From assembly GCF_004054195.1 (NCBI RefSeq), contig NZ_SBIW01000030.1, forward strand, positions 1 to 64,000: 64,000 nt of DNA. The letters run 5' to 3'. Under the pieces are notes generated by a model, which made no database searches, had not been told where the DNA came from, and worked only from the letters and a program-made list of their open reading frames with translations. The number at the start of each line of letters is the position of its first letter. The stretch's first letter is position 1. The position numbers were made by a program, and so were the translations under genes. Source of the stretch: Mucilaginibacter gilvus (GTDB lineage: Bacteria; Bacteroidota; Bacteroidia; Sphingobacteriales; Sphingobacteriaceae). Of this stretch, positions 7,138 to 15,122 are shown one piece after another.

Positions 7138-9396
7138 ATGGAGACTCCTGATTATAAAGCTTTATTCGATAATTCTCCGGTATTACTATTAATTGTTGAT
7201 AAAGAGCTCACCATCCTTTCTGCAACAGATGCTTATTTAAGAGTAGTTAACAAATTAAACGCAATCATTGCGGGTAAAAATATTTTTGAAGTGTTGACGA
7301 ATGCGGCCAACGAACCTGTTGCCGGTAGCATAGGTGACATGCAGTCTTCTTTAAAACGAGTCGTGCAATTTAAAACTACTGACACCATTAGCATCCCTAT
7401 TTATACCAAGGTCACACCTGAAATAGCTATTAACCTAAAACAATTTCGGCTTACACATTCACCTGTATTGGATAAATTAGGTAATATAAAATATATCACC
7501 CAACGGCTTGAAGATGTAACAGAAATAGAAACATTGAAGGGGCTACTCGAACGAAAAACAAAGTCATTAGAACAGATCGCGGCCAGCGAGAAGCGGTATT
7601 ACATGATGCTGATGAAGTCTCCATTTGCATTTTGTATCATGAAGGGTGGAGATATGGTAATCACCCTTGCCAATGACCTGATGAAAGATTTTTGGGGGAA
7701 AGGTAGAGATGTGGAAGGTAAAACATTGCTTCAGGTACTACCCGAAGTAAAAGATCAACCATTCCCTGAAATGATATTGTCCGTTCTAAAAACAGGCACC
7801 CCTGTCTATGCGAATGAAATAATTGCCCATCTGCGATATGACGATAAAATGGCAGATCGATATTTTAATATTGGTTACCAGCCTTTTCACGAAGAAGATG
7901 GGACTATATCCGGCGTGACCACAATTGCTTACGATGTAACCGAGCAGGTAACATCCCGCAAAAAAATAGAAGAAAGTGAACATCGCTATCAGGAAATGAT
8001 ATTTTCCTCCCCTTCCCTTATCGCCATTTTAAAAGGGGAAGAAATGATAATCGAGGTAGCCAACGATGCTATTTTAGAAACCTGGGGGAAAGGAAAAAAT
8101 GTGATAGGCAAGCCATTGTTAACCGCTTTGCCGGAATTGGTTGGACATGGGTTTGATGATTTATTTAACGGGGTTTATACAACCGGCCAACCCCATTATG
8201 CTTACGAAATGCCGGTTTATTTTGTGCGTAATGGTCAAATGGAATTATCTTATTATACATTTATTTACCAGGCGCAAAGAGATACAGGGGGTAATATAAG
8301 TGGCGTGGCGGTTATCGGCAGGGAGGTAACTCCGGAGGCACTGTTAAACCAAAAGATAAAAGAAAGCGAAGAACTTTTTAGGAAGCTCTTAGATACCATG
8401 CCTCAAATAGCCTGGACAAATACAACTGATGGCGAAATAACTTTTTACAATCAACGATGGTATGACTATACCGGGTTAGATCATAAGCAAACCAATTTAT
8501 TAGGATGTAAAACGGTCATTAACCCTGATGATTTACCAATTGCTTTAAACGAATATCGTTCAATTCGTGAAACAAGCGATGGCGGAGAGTTTCAAATCCG
8601 TGGTAAGAGTGCCGACGGATCTTACAGATGGCATTTGATCCGTTTAACGCCAATAAAAAATGATACCGGAGAAGTGCAATTATGGATTGGTACAGCAACT
8701 GATATACAAGAACTTAAGTTGCTGCAACAACAAAAAGATGATTTTATCAGCATTGCCAGCCATGAACTTAAAACACCTATAACCAGTTTAAAAGCTTCTT
8801 TGCAATTGCTGAACAGAATAAAGGATAACCCTACTAACATTATGTTGCCTAAACTTATTGTACAAGCAAATAAAAGTTTAGACAAAGTTAGCGTTCTGAT
8901 GGATGACTTGTTAAATGCAAGTATTGCAAATGAAGGGCAACTCCACATCAACAAAAAACGGATCAATCTTTCTGAATTGATAGAAGAGTGCTGCCCGCAT
9001 GTGCGCACTGAAGGTATTTATACCATCATAACGGAAGGGGATACGGATGTTGAGGTATATGCTGATGCTGCGCGAATAGACCAGGTGGTGATCAATTTTG
9101 TTAATAATGCTATAAAATATTCAGCCGATTCAAAAGAGATCCGAATTTTTATTGAGAAAGTAAATGATATGGCTAAAGTATCGATTATAGATAAAGGGCC
9201 AGGTATTCCGCCGGATAAATTACTTCATTTATTTGATCGTTTTTACCGGGTAGATAGTAGCGGAAGTCAGTATTCCGGGTTAGGACTTGGATTGTACATA
9301 TCAGCTGAAATCATCAAAAAGCACAACGGTCAGATTGGCGTTAACAGCGAATTGGGCAAAGGAAGCACGTTTTGGTTTACCTTGCCTATAGCTTAA
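7138..9396 (+). CDS. Multi-PAS sensor histidine kinase
   Basis: A 752-residue cytoplasmic sensor kinase with no transmembrane segment. Four PAS-type domains run from about 8-135, 150-272, 282-405 and 412-535 (the fourth is a PAS_3/PAC type with ITFYNQRWYDYTGLD). A HisKA domain has the phosphoacceptor His542 in SIASHELKTPIT. A HATPase domain lies at about 620-750, with RIDQVVINFVNNAIKYS, IDKGPGIPPDKL and GLGLGLYISAEIIKKHNG. No receiver domain or response-regulator gene is adjacent, so the partner is unknown. The ligand cannot be read from sequence. It is the intact relative of the fragment upstream and may be the most recent cargo of the island. Confidence 0.9.
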   Translation: METPDYKALFDNSPVLLLIVDKELTILSATDAYLRVVNKLNAIIAGKNIFEVLTNAANEPVAGSIGDMQSSLKRVVQFKTTDTISIPIYTKVTPEIAINLKQFRLTHSPVLDKLGNIKYITQRLEDVTEIETLKGLLERKTKSLEQIAASEKRYYMMLMKSPFAFCIMKGGDMVITLANDLMKDFWGKGRDVEGKTLLQVLPEVKDQPFPEMILSVLKTGTPVYANEIIAHLRYDDKMADRYFNIGYQPFHEEDGTISGVTTIAYDVTEQVTSRKKIEESEHRYQEMIFSSPSLIAILKGEEMIIEVANDAILETWGKGKNVIGKPLLTALPELVGHGFDDLFNGVYTTGQPHYAYEMPVYFVRNGQMELSYYTFIYQAQRDTGGNISGVAVIGREVTPEALLNQKIKESEELFRKLLDTMPQIAWTNTTDGEITFYNQRWYDYTGLDHKQTNLLGCKTVINPDDLPIALNEYRSIRETSDGGEFQIRGKSADGSYRWHLIRLTPIKNDTGEVQLWIGTATDIQELKLLQQQKDDFISIASHELKTPITSLKASLQLLNRIKDNPTNIMLPKLIVQANKSLDKVSVLMDDLLNASIANEGQLHINKKRINLSELIEECCPHVRTEGIYTIITEGDTDVEVYADAARIDQVVINFVNNAIKYSADSKEIRIFIEKVNDMAKVSIIDKGPGIPPDKLLHLFDRFYRVDSSGSQYSGLGLGLYISAEIIKKHNGQIGVNSELGKGSTFWFTLPIA

Positions 9397-10150
9397 TGCG
9401 AGTTTTGTAAAGCTCGATGCGCAACTCTGTCGGAATATCTATCAAAGGACGTAGAGGACTTCAAATTTCAGCATCAACAATATTTCGTGGCTAATATTAA
9501 AAATAGAGATTCACAACTTGCAAATCCTTTGCGGTTCCCGAAAAAAACTTCCCTCTATCCACGGAATGGGCGAGAATAATCATTGGATACTTTTAACAAA
9601 CAAATCTATTCAAATCTTTGATAAATGATTCGAGGCTCTCCCTAAGGGGTGCCGGGGGGGAGAATGACGCATTCATATGCCTATGGAAATATTTGATATT
9701 TTTCTTAAATCTTCCAAGAAATAGTTCGAGAATTGCCCAGTGTGGGCTGGATCATTGTCTATTCGGTTAGCCTGCTAAACGCTTCAAATCCTTGATAAAA
9801 TGGTTCGAGACTATTCCCCTACGGGCTGGCAAAGGGGAAGATCATCACATTCATTTATTGATGAAAATATTCGATAATTTCCTTAAATCTTCCATAAAAT
9901 AGTTCGAAAATTGTCCAATTTGGACTGAGTGTTTTACGATGCGATTAACCAGCGAAACATTTCAAATCACTTTAAAAAAGTTAAAAATTCAAACCACAGG
10001 CAACTAATTCGCTTTTGAAAGCAAAGGAGATTTTTTTATCTATTTCGTCTTAAATAGGCTGCTTTATTATGCTAATACCGGATGTAGATTTGTTTTACCT
10101 GCTTGATATACGAACTTACAACTCTTAAATCGTAGGTACTTAGTTTTCAA
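9397..10150. other. 754-bp noncoding gap containing the repeat array
   Basis: No open frame of any size looks coding. Roughly the middle half (9611 to about 9990) is a diverged tandem repeat array described separately. The flanks are AT-rich and show nothing recognisable. Confidence 0.6.
9611..9990. repeat. Diverged tandem array with a palindrome in each unit
   Basis: Two long units of about 174-178 bp (9611-9784 and 9785-9962) are clear imperfect copies. Each contains two shorter sub-repeats that begin AAATC and run through an A-rich stretch into nTTCGAGA; starts are at 9612, 9707, 9786 and 9895, with a faded fifth at 9964. Just after TTCGAG/TTCGAA each copy carries a short palindrome in the same place but with different bases (CCCTAAGGG, CCCAGTGTGGG, CCCCTACGGG, GTCCAATTTGGAC). 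The pairing is kept while the sequence drifts. Start-to-start spacing alternates (95, 79, 109, 69), so this is not a CRISPR array. Confidence 0.65.
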
Positions 10151-10423
10151 TTATTTGCTTTTGCGGTTACCATAAAGCAAGCGCTGAATATCCTCGTATT
10201 TGTAGTAAAGTATACCTCCAATTTTCGTATAATTCAGCGTACCGTTTACTCTTAGCGTCTGAAGAGTTCCAGGTGAAATTTTTAGCAGGTTTTTTACTTG
10301 ATAGCTTTTGAGCCATTTGGAATTCTCCGAAATGGGCTTGCCTTGAAATAAATTTTTAAGGTCATTTAAAAGTAGTTCCCTAAACTCGTTTAGATCTTCT
10401 TTAGTTATAATTTCTGTTGCCAT
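10151..10423 (-). CDS. Small excisionase-like helix-turn-helix protein
   Basis: A protein of about 90 residues from the ATG at 10423 (MATEIITKEDL); a further in-frame ATG lies 21 bases upstream. The N-terminal half is a helical lead. The C-terminal half is a MerR/excisionase-type winged HTH: KSYQVKNLLKISPGTLQTLRVNGTLNYTKIGGILYYKYEDIQRLL. Proteins of this size and type are common on Bacteroidota conjugative and integrative elements, where they act as excision factors or regulators. It is the last gene before the tRNA-fragment boundary, which fits such a role. No integrase is next to it. Confidence 0.8.
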   Translation of the reverse strand: MATEIITKEDLNEFRELLLNDLKNLFQGKPISENSKWLKSYQVKNLLKISPGTLQTLRVNGTLNYTKIGGILYYKYEDIQRLLYGNRKSK

Positions 10424-10444
10424 AATTAAATGATTGAAGTACAA

Positions 10445-10752
10445 AACTGCCTTAAAGATTTAATTTAAATTGACAAGCTTTTCGGTAGTACCGATGTTTT
10501 TTTTAATTTTTAATACATGGAAATATAGTCGTTTTATAAAACGTGCTCGAAGCGTTAAACGTGATGAAAGTAGTACAGTCTTTAACTTTTAAAATACAGA
10601 AGTTAATTTTGATATTAAGCTTATTTTAGCGATATTTAAATTACAGTTCTTTCAAAACCAGTCAAATGAAATTAAAATATTCGGTTACTTAATCGGTTAC
10701 CAAGGCATATTTTAAAAACATAAATTATTGATAGTCTTTACGATAGCGTCAT
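10445..10752. other. AT-rich gap between the HTH gene and the island edge
   Basis: No gene is visible. The sequence is strongly AT-rich and should contain the promoter of the minus-strand HTH gene and, if the attachment model is right, integrase or excisionase arm sites. I cannot point to specific sites. Confidence 0.4.
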
Positions 10753-10774
10753 GGTTCGAGTCCCGTCCATTCCG
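10753..10774 (+). other. tRNA 3'-end fragment, probable attachment site (attR)
   Basis: These 22 bases have the layout of a tRNA 3' end: the last two bases of the 5' T-stem (GG), a canonical T-loop TTCGAGT, the 3' T-stem CCCGT, the 3' acceptor strand CCATTCC and discriminator G. The bases before it do not complete the T-stem, so only the tRNA end is present. Discriminator G with a CC-starting acceptor strand is like tRNA-Ser, but the identity is tentative. A strong terminator follows within 7 bases, as after a real tRNA gene. This is the signature of an element integrated in a tRNA gene. Confidence 0.6.
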
Positions 10775-10780
10775 CAGAAA

Positions 10781-10817
10781 AAAAAAAGCGCTTAGAGAGA
10801 TCTAAGCGCTTTTTTTA
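10781..10817. terminator. Strong bidirectional terminator after the tRNA fragment
   Basis: A 10-bp stem (10787-10796 with 10801-10810) has a GAGA loop, and is flanked by an A run before and a T run after. It can work on both strands and was probably the terminator of the original tRNA transcript. Confidence 0.85.
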
Positions 10818-10866
10818 TTTGGTGCGTAATGCGCTGTTATCGCGTGAAAGTTCGGAGTTTTAAAAA

Positions 10867-10891
10867 CCCTCTTCCGAAACACGGAAGAGGG
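10867..10891. repeat. Perfect GC-rich hairpin at the 5' edge of the PEP-enzyme fragment
   Basis: A 10-bp stem (CCCTCTTCCG with its complement) has a 5-nt loop. It sits exactly where recognisable PEP-enzyme coding sense begins. It may be a recombination scar or a small inserted hairpin. Confidence 0.6.
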
Positions 10892-11114
10892 GGATATACT
10901 GGTTACCACTTTCACCGACCCCAGCTGGACATCATTGTTTGTGTCCATAAAAGGCCTCGTAACCGAAGTTGGGGGGCTGATGACCCATGGCGCGGTTATA
11001 GCACGTGAGTATGGCTTACCGGCGGTTATTGGGGTGGATAACGCCACCAGGCTGATCAAAGACGGACTAAGGATAAGGGTGAACGGAACGGACGGATTTA
11101 TAGAAGTACTATAA
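10890..11114 (+). pseudogene. C-terminal fragment of a PEP-utilising enzyme (PEP synthase / rifampicin phosphotransferase type)
   Basis: The plus strand encodes 74 residues ending at TAA 11112-11114: GDILVTTFTDPSWTSLF, then GLVTEVGGLMTHGAVIAREYGLPAVIGV and IKDGLRIRVNGTDGFIEVL. This is the swivelling phosphohistidine domain, with the phosphorylated His in the TH(G/S) motif, found at the C-terminus of PEP synthases and rifampicin phosphotransferases. The roughly 780 upstream residues are missing; an in-frame TGA at 10845 closes the frame. No start or ribosome binding site is present. It is likely the stump of a chromosomal gene beheaded by the rearrangement that created the island edge. Confidence 0.85.
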
Positions 11115-11153
11115 ATGGAGAGGGAAGTTCCGATAGTGGTTCCCGAGTGCTAT

Positions 11154-12341
11154 TTATCGCCACACATAATACAATGCCCCGTTTTTGTCGTCGGTGATAA
11201 AAAAGGAGTTGGCATCATTCATCATTACATCACAGGGGCGGCCAAGTCGGTCGCTCTTCTTTTTCCCCATCTGGAAGTTGGTTGCAATTTCTACATACTT
11301 GTCCTTTCCGGTAATCATCACCACGGCGTTGCCGCGCTGCCGCCAGGTACTCGTAGAACCGTGGAGTGCTACCAGGAAATTGCCGTTTAACTGCGGATCA
11401 TTAAAATTACCGAACATATCGAACCCTAAAGGGGCGGAATGTGCTTTAAAACCGCAATAGGCAAGCGGTGGCTTAGCTGGCACTTTTATATTTTGAATTT
11501 TGGCCGAATCCATCATTTGGCGGTCGGGGTAAATTTGTTGTTTATATTGTGCGTACCAAGGCCAGCCGTAGTTTTTGCCCTGCTCAATGGTGCCAAAAAG
11601 GTCTTCGGGATTGTCGGGCTTCATCAAGTCGCGGCTCATAAAAGTACCCCAAAGCTTATCGCCCACCCATTTAATAGCTACCGAATTTCGTACACCGCTT
11701 GCATAGGTTTTTTGTCCGCTGCCATCCGGGTTCATTTCTATGATGGAGGCTCTTATCGCTTCCTTTTCTATGCAGGCATTGCAACTGCTGCCTACGCTCA
11801 CGTAAATTTTACCGTTATGCTGCGCCAGGCTGCGGGTGAGGTGCCAGCCACCATATTTATAATCGAGGCCCTGCTCGGGGAAACGCGCCAGGATTTTTGG
11901 TGTTCCACGCAATGCGCTATCACCGGCGTGGTATTCGTAACGAGAGAGTTTGCCGGTTTCGGCTATGTAAATGTAGTTTACGCCCTTATCGGTATAAAAC
12001 ATTACCTGGTTGGGGTTATGCAGTTTCTCTGCGAAAAGGGTGGTTTTTTTGAACTGTTTGCTGCCGTTATCCCATTTCTCGAAAAGGTAAATTTTACCGC
12101 GCTTATTATCTGCCAGGCTATGCATATCGGTACCAAACAACCGGCCATCCGGGCTTTTGGTCAGGAACCGCAGGCGGCGCAAACCCTCGGCGGCGATAGC
12201 GATATGGTACCCTTTTGGGATTTTAAGATCCATGGTAACGCCTTTCTTCAGGGCTACGCGTTGCTGCTCAAGCTGTACCTGCGCGGCGGTATTCAAATAA
12301 ATAAAAAGCAGCAGGGTGGTTGTAGCAAAGCGGGAAAGCAT
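11154..12341 (-). CDS. PQQ-type sugar (glucose/sorbosone) dehydrogenase family protein, secreted
   Basis: A protein of 395 residues from the ATG at 12341, chosen because it starts a signal peptide (MLSRFATTTLLLFIYLNTAAQ); the frame extends 19 codons further upstream. The mature part is a beta-propeller of the glucose/sorbosone dehydrogenase type. It has FLTKSPDGRLFGTDM, GGWHLTRSLAQHNGKIYVSVGSSCNACIEKE, ASGVRNSVAIKWV and EQGKNYGWPWYAQY. Family members oxidise aldoses at a PQQ cofactor in the periplasm. Many Bacteroidota lack PQQ synthesis, so the true activity is uncertain. The CxxC pair in SSCNAC is typical of this subfamily. Confidence 0.85.
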   Translation of the reverse strand: MLSRFATTTLLLFIYLNTAAQVQLEQQRVALKKGVTMDLKIPKGYHIAIAAEGLRRLRFLTKSPDGRLFGTDMHSLADNKRGKIYLFEKWDNGSKQFKKTTLFAEKLHNPNQVMFYTDKGVNYIYIAETGKLSRYEYHAGDSALRGTPKILARFPEQGLDYKYGGWHLTRSLAQHNGKIYVSVGSSCNACIEKEAIRASIIEMNPDGSGQKTYASGVRNSVAIKWVGDKLWGTFMSRDLMKPDNPEDLFGTIEQGKNYGWPWYAQYKQQIYPDRQMMDSAKIQNIKVPAKPPLAYCGFKAHSAPLGFDMFGNFNDPQLNGNFLVALHGSTSTWRQRGNAVVMITGKDKYVEIATNFQMGKKKSDRLGRPCDVMMNDANSFFITDDKNGALYYVWR

Positions 12342-12422
12342 CGTTTTTCTTTGCAGCAATTTATCAAAATAAAAGAGGAAAGGACGGGGACGCGACAAGA
12401 ATTTTTAAATATAAAAGCAGGC

Positions 12423-13046
12423 TTAATTTACCTTTAACCACCCCGTGATGCTCATGCGCGATTTAGTGGTAACCATTACTTCGTGCGCCATCTCGGTGCT
12501 TTTAAAAAACACGCTTTTGCCATTGGTTGGCGAGATACGTTGTTCACGATCTGAATGGTGAATGCACAGCTCGCCGCCGTCTGCCAACACCCAGTCTGTA
12601 TTAAGGTACATGATCATAGAGTAGGCGCGCCTGCCGTTATTTTGAAACTGGTCGATATGTTTTTTGTAGAAGGCACCTTTTTCGTACAGGGTATAATGAA
12701 ATTCATAGCCGGTAATGCCGGTGTAACAGGTGCGGTTAAGGTATTCGATGAAGCTGTCCATCAAGTCGAAGAAAGCGTTTTCGTGCGGGTCATTATGCTC
12801 GCGGCCCAGCCAGTAAATGCTGTCGCCCCGTACCAGTTTATTGTGCGCTATTAGTTTATCGTTCCCGGTGCCGGCGGCAAGCATCAGCTTATCTTTAAAT
12901 AAACCAATGAGGTTGTCTTTTAGGTGGCCGGATAAGGCGAGGCTCAAAAAATCTTCGGAGATACCCACCTGGGTATCCAGATAGGTGTCGATAAGATCGC
13001 TAAAGGTTTGTTCCAAGGGGGTGCATCGCAAAGCGCGATCCTGCAT
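12423..13046 (-). CDS. 2-oxoglutarate/Fe(II) oxygenase, prolyl-4-hydroxylase-like
   Basis: A 207-residue protein from the ATG at 13046 (MQDRALRCTPLEQ). The frame runs further upstream but would overlap the divergent GH42 gene and has no conserved sense there. The double-stranded beta-helix core shows the iron ligands HID (YKKHIDQF) and the distal His in STEMAHEVM, with the 2OG-binding Arg in KSRMSITGW. Such proteins hydroxylate protein or peptide side chains. The cytosolic substrate is unknown. It is divergent from the GH42 gene with 85 bp between starts. Confidence 0.85.
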   Translation of the reverse strand: MQDRALRCTPLEQTFSDLIDTYLDTQVGISEDFLSLALSGHLKDNLIGLFKDKLMLAAGTGNDKLIAHNKLVRGDSIYWLGREHNDPHENAFFDLMDSFIEYLNRTCYTGITGYEFHYTLYEKGAFYKKHIDQFQNNGRRAYSMIMYLNTDWVLADGGELCIHHSDREQRISPTNGKSVFFKSTEMAHEVMVTTKSRMSITGWLKVN

Positions 13047-13131
13047 TTTGGTGAAGGTAGTTTTAATAAACGGTATTGCTGGTATGCCCGCCGGTTCAAA
13101 CCATTTGCGTTTAAGGGAGTTGTTTACGGGT

Positions 13132-15090
13132 ATGCAATATTCATCCAAACAACAGGCTACGCCCATTATGATAGGTGCTGAGGTTTTTATAGAGCCGGGG
13201 CAAACGGCGGAAGAGATAAATACCTGGTTTTTGCGACTGAAGGAGGCAGGCATGGTAGTTACGCGGATCCGCCTCTTTGAAACCTATATGCACCAGCCCA
13301 ATGGGGTTTGGGATTATACGTTGTTTGATGTGGCCTATAAGGCAGCCGAAAAGTATGGCATTAAAATATATGGCAACCTGTTCCCTGCTACCGCTTTTAC
13401 CGACCTTGGCGGGTTGAAGTTCCCCAACGATGAGACGCATTTGCGTTCAATAGCAAACTACATTAAAAATGTGGTGACGCATTTTAAACAGTTTAAATCA
13501 TGTTACGGCTGGGTGCCGGTGAATGAGCCGGGCCTGGGTCATTTCCCACAGGAGGAGTTCGCCACAGATAAATATGGAGAGTGGAAGGCCGCGCAGGCAA
13601 ACCCCGAATATAACAGTAACGGGTACGATCATTTTGATTTTGCCGATGAGCGTTTTCACCTGTATTACAACACTTGGTTTTTGCAATGGCTGACTAATGA
13701 GATCCATCAATACGATGCGGGTAGCATTATCCATGTGAATAACCACGCCATATTTAACCACGTAGCTGAGTACGATTTTACCGCGTGGCGGAATTTTTTA
13801 ACGAGCCTGGGCGGTTCGGCGCACGCCAGCTGGCACTTTGGCTATTTTAACCGCCGGCAATATGCAATGGCTGTGGCAGCCAATTGCGCCATTATCCGCT
13901 CCGGTGCGGGCGAGATCCCCTGGTTTATGACGGAGTTACAGGGAGGAAACAATACTTACAGTGGTTTTTTATCGCTCTGTCCAACCGCGGCAGAAATAAG
14001 CCAGTGGTTGTGGATAGCCATCGGTACAGAAAGCAAGGGCGCTATATTCTGGTGCCTTAACCCGCGCTCCTCGGGCATTGAGGCAGGGGAATGGGCCATG
14101 CTGAACTACCTGAACGAACCAAGCGACCGGATGCTGGCGGCAACCGAAATAACCGAAGTGCTTAGCCAAAACGCTGAGCTGTTTGAGCACGCTAAGGAGG
14201 TAGAATCGGGCATCAACATCCTTTACACCCGCGAATCGCTTTGGGTGGAAAGGAAACTGCAGATAGGCGGCAAAAGTTATGAAAGCCGGGATGAGGGTGG
14301 AGTGATGAAATCTGCCCTGGGCTATTTTGAGGCATTAAGCGAATGCGGGCTCCAGGCCAATTTTAAAGAGATAAGCGAGTTTGATTTCGCTAAAGCCAAC
14401 TACAGCGGCATCAGTATTATCCTCGCGCACCAAATAGCTATCCCATCTAAATATTGGCCTTTGCTAACTGCCTTTGTGCAAAAGGGGGGCAAATTAATTG
14501 CCGACGGCTTAACGGGCTATTACGATGAGAACGCGGTTGGCACCATGCGCCTGGGGTTCCCTATGAGGGATCTGTTTGGTGCCGATATACTGGAATATAA
14601 AGCCATAGAGGAAGTGCAGGATATTACCATTGATGGCATTACGCTGCCCGCATTTGGCTGGGTAGGGCTGCTGCGCCCAACAACCGGCACAGCGATAGCA
14701 AGCGAGAATAATGCTGCACTGGCCATTAAAAACAAATATGGCAAAGGTATTACCTGGTGGATTCCCTCATTGTTGGGACTGGGCAGCCGGGTACTGGAAG
14801 ATTATAGTCATTTGAACCGGTTCCTGAAAAAGGCGCTCGATCACTCCACCAAACACAGTGCTTTTATCTTCGATACCCCGCAAAAAAAGATGCTGATGAA
14901 AACAATGCGGAGTGGTGATAGTATTATCACCATCATCATTAATAAATCGGCTGAGCGAAGGGAGGTTAAATTGTTGACGCAAGTTGCATCCCCGGAGCCG
15001 ACGGTGCTGTTTGCCAACAAGGGCGGCAAAACCGGCGGCAATCATATCAGCATTGATACAGAAGAAACTATGGTTATCAAATGGGAATAA
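13132..15090 (+). CDS. GH42-type beta-galactosidase, cytoplasmic
   Basis: A 652-residue protein from the ATG at 13132; earlier in-frame starts lie inside the divergent oxygenase gene. There is no signal peptide. An (alpha/beta)8 barrel at about 10-400 carries the acid/base Glu132 in PVNEPG and the probable nucleophile Glu268 in WFMTELQGG. A beta-galactosidase trimerisation-like domain follows at about 420-590 (INILYTRES, then FVQKGGKLIADGLTGYYDE), with a small C-terminal beta domain. Family members hydrolyse terminal beta-galactosides. There is no SusCD pair nearby. It is followed by the secreted DUF3472 protein 32 bases on, possibly the same transcript. Confidence 0.87.
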   Translation: MQYSSKQQATPIMIGAEVFIEPGQTAEEINTWFLRLKEAGMVVTRIRLFETYMHQPNGVWDYTLFDVAYKAAEKYGIKIYGNLFPATAFTDLGGLKFPNDETHLRSIANYIKNVVTHFKQFKSCYGWVPVNEPGLGHFPQEEFATDKYGEWKAAQANPEYNSNGYDHFDFADERFHLYYNTWFLQWLTNEIHQYDAGSIIHVNNHAIFNHVAEYDFTAWRNFLTSLGGSAHASWHFGYFNRRQYAMAVAANCAIIRSGAGEIPWFMTELQGGNNTYSGFLSLCPTAAEISQWLWIAIGTESKGAIFWCLNPRSSGIEAGEWAMLNYLNEPSDRMLAATEITEVLSQNAELFEHAKEVESGINILYTRESLWVERKLQIGGKSYESRDEGGVMKSALGYFEALSECGLQANFKEISEFDFAKANYSGISIILAHQIAIPSKYWPLLTAFVQKGGKLIADGLTGYYDENAVGTMRLGFPMRDLFGADILEYKAIEEVQDITIDGITLPAFGWVGLLRPTTGTAIASENNAALAIKNKYGKGITWWIPSLLGLGSRVLEDYSHLNRFLKKALDHSTKHSAFIFDTPQKKMLMKTMRSGDSIITIIINKSAERREVKLLTQVASPEPTVLFANKGGKTGGNHISIDTEETMVIKWE

Positions 15091-15122
15091 TTTTAATTTA
15101 GCATTTTGATTTTGCCCTCGAT

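Larger units (their letters stand above)
1..10774. mobile_element. Right end of a decayed integrated island
   Basis: This stretch holds mostly fragments of genes on both strands, long noncoding gaps, one small excisionase-like HTH gene near its edge, and a tRNA 3'-end fragment followed by a terminator at the edge. Past that point the genes are closely packed and intact. The pattern is what remains of an element that integrated into the 3' end of a tRNA gene; the other end, the intact tRNA and any integrase would lie left of the window. The element is an inference: no integrase, relaxase or transposase is visible here. Confidence 0.5.

Noticed and set aside
9611..9990. Repeat array considered as a CRISPR
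   Set aside because: Units are long, diverged and unevenly spaced, and no cas gene is near.
11439..12437. 332-codon plus-strand open frame
   Set aside because: It is fully antisense to the sugar dehydrogenase gene with its signal peptide and propeller motifs; the open frame follows from codon bias.
12985..13131. Longer start for the GH42 gene
   Set aside because: The extra codons are antisense to the oxygenase gene and precede a good ATG at 13132 with purine-rich leader.
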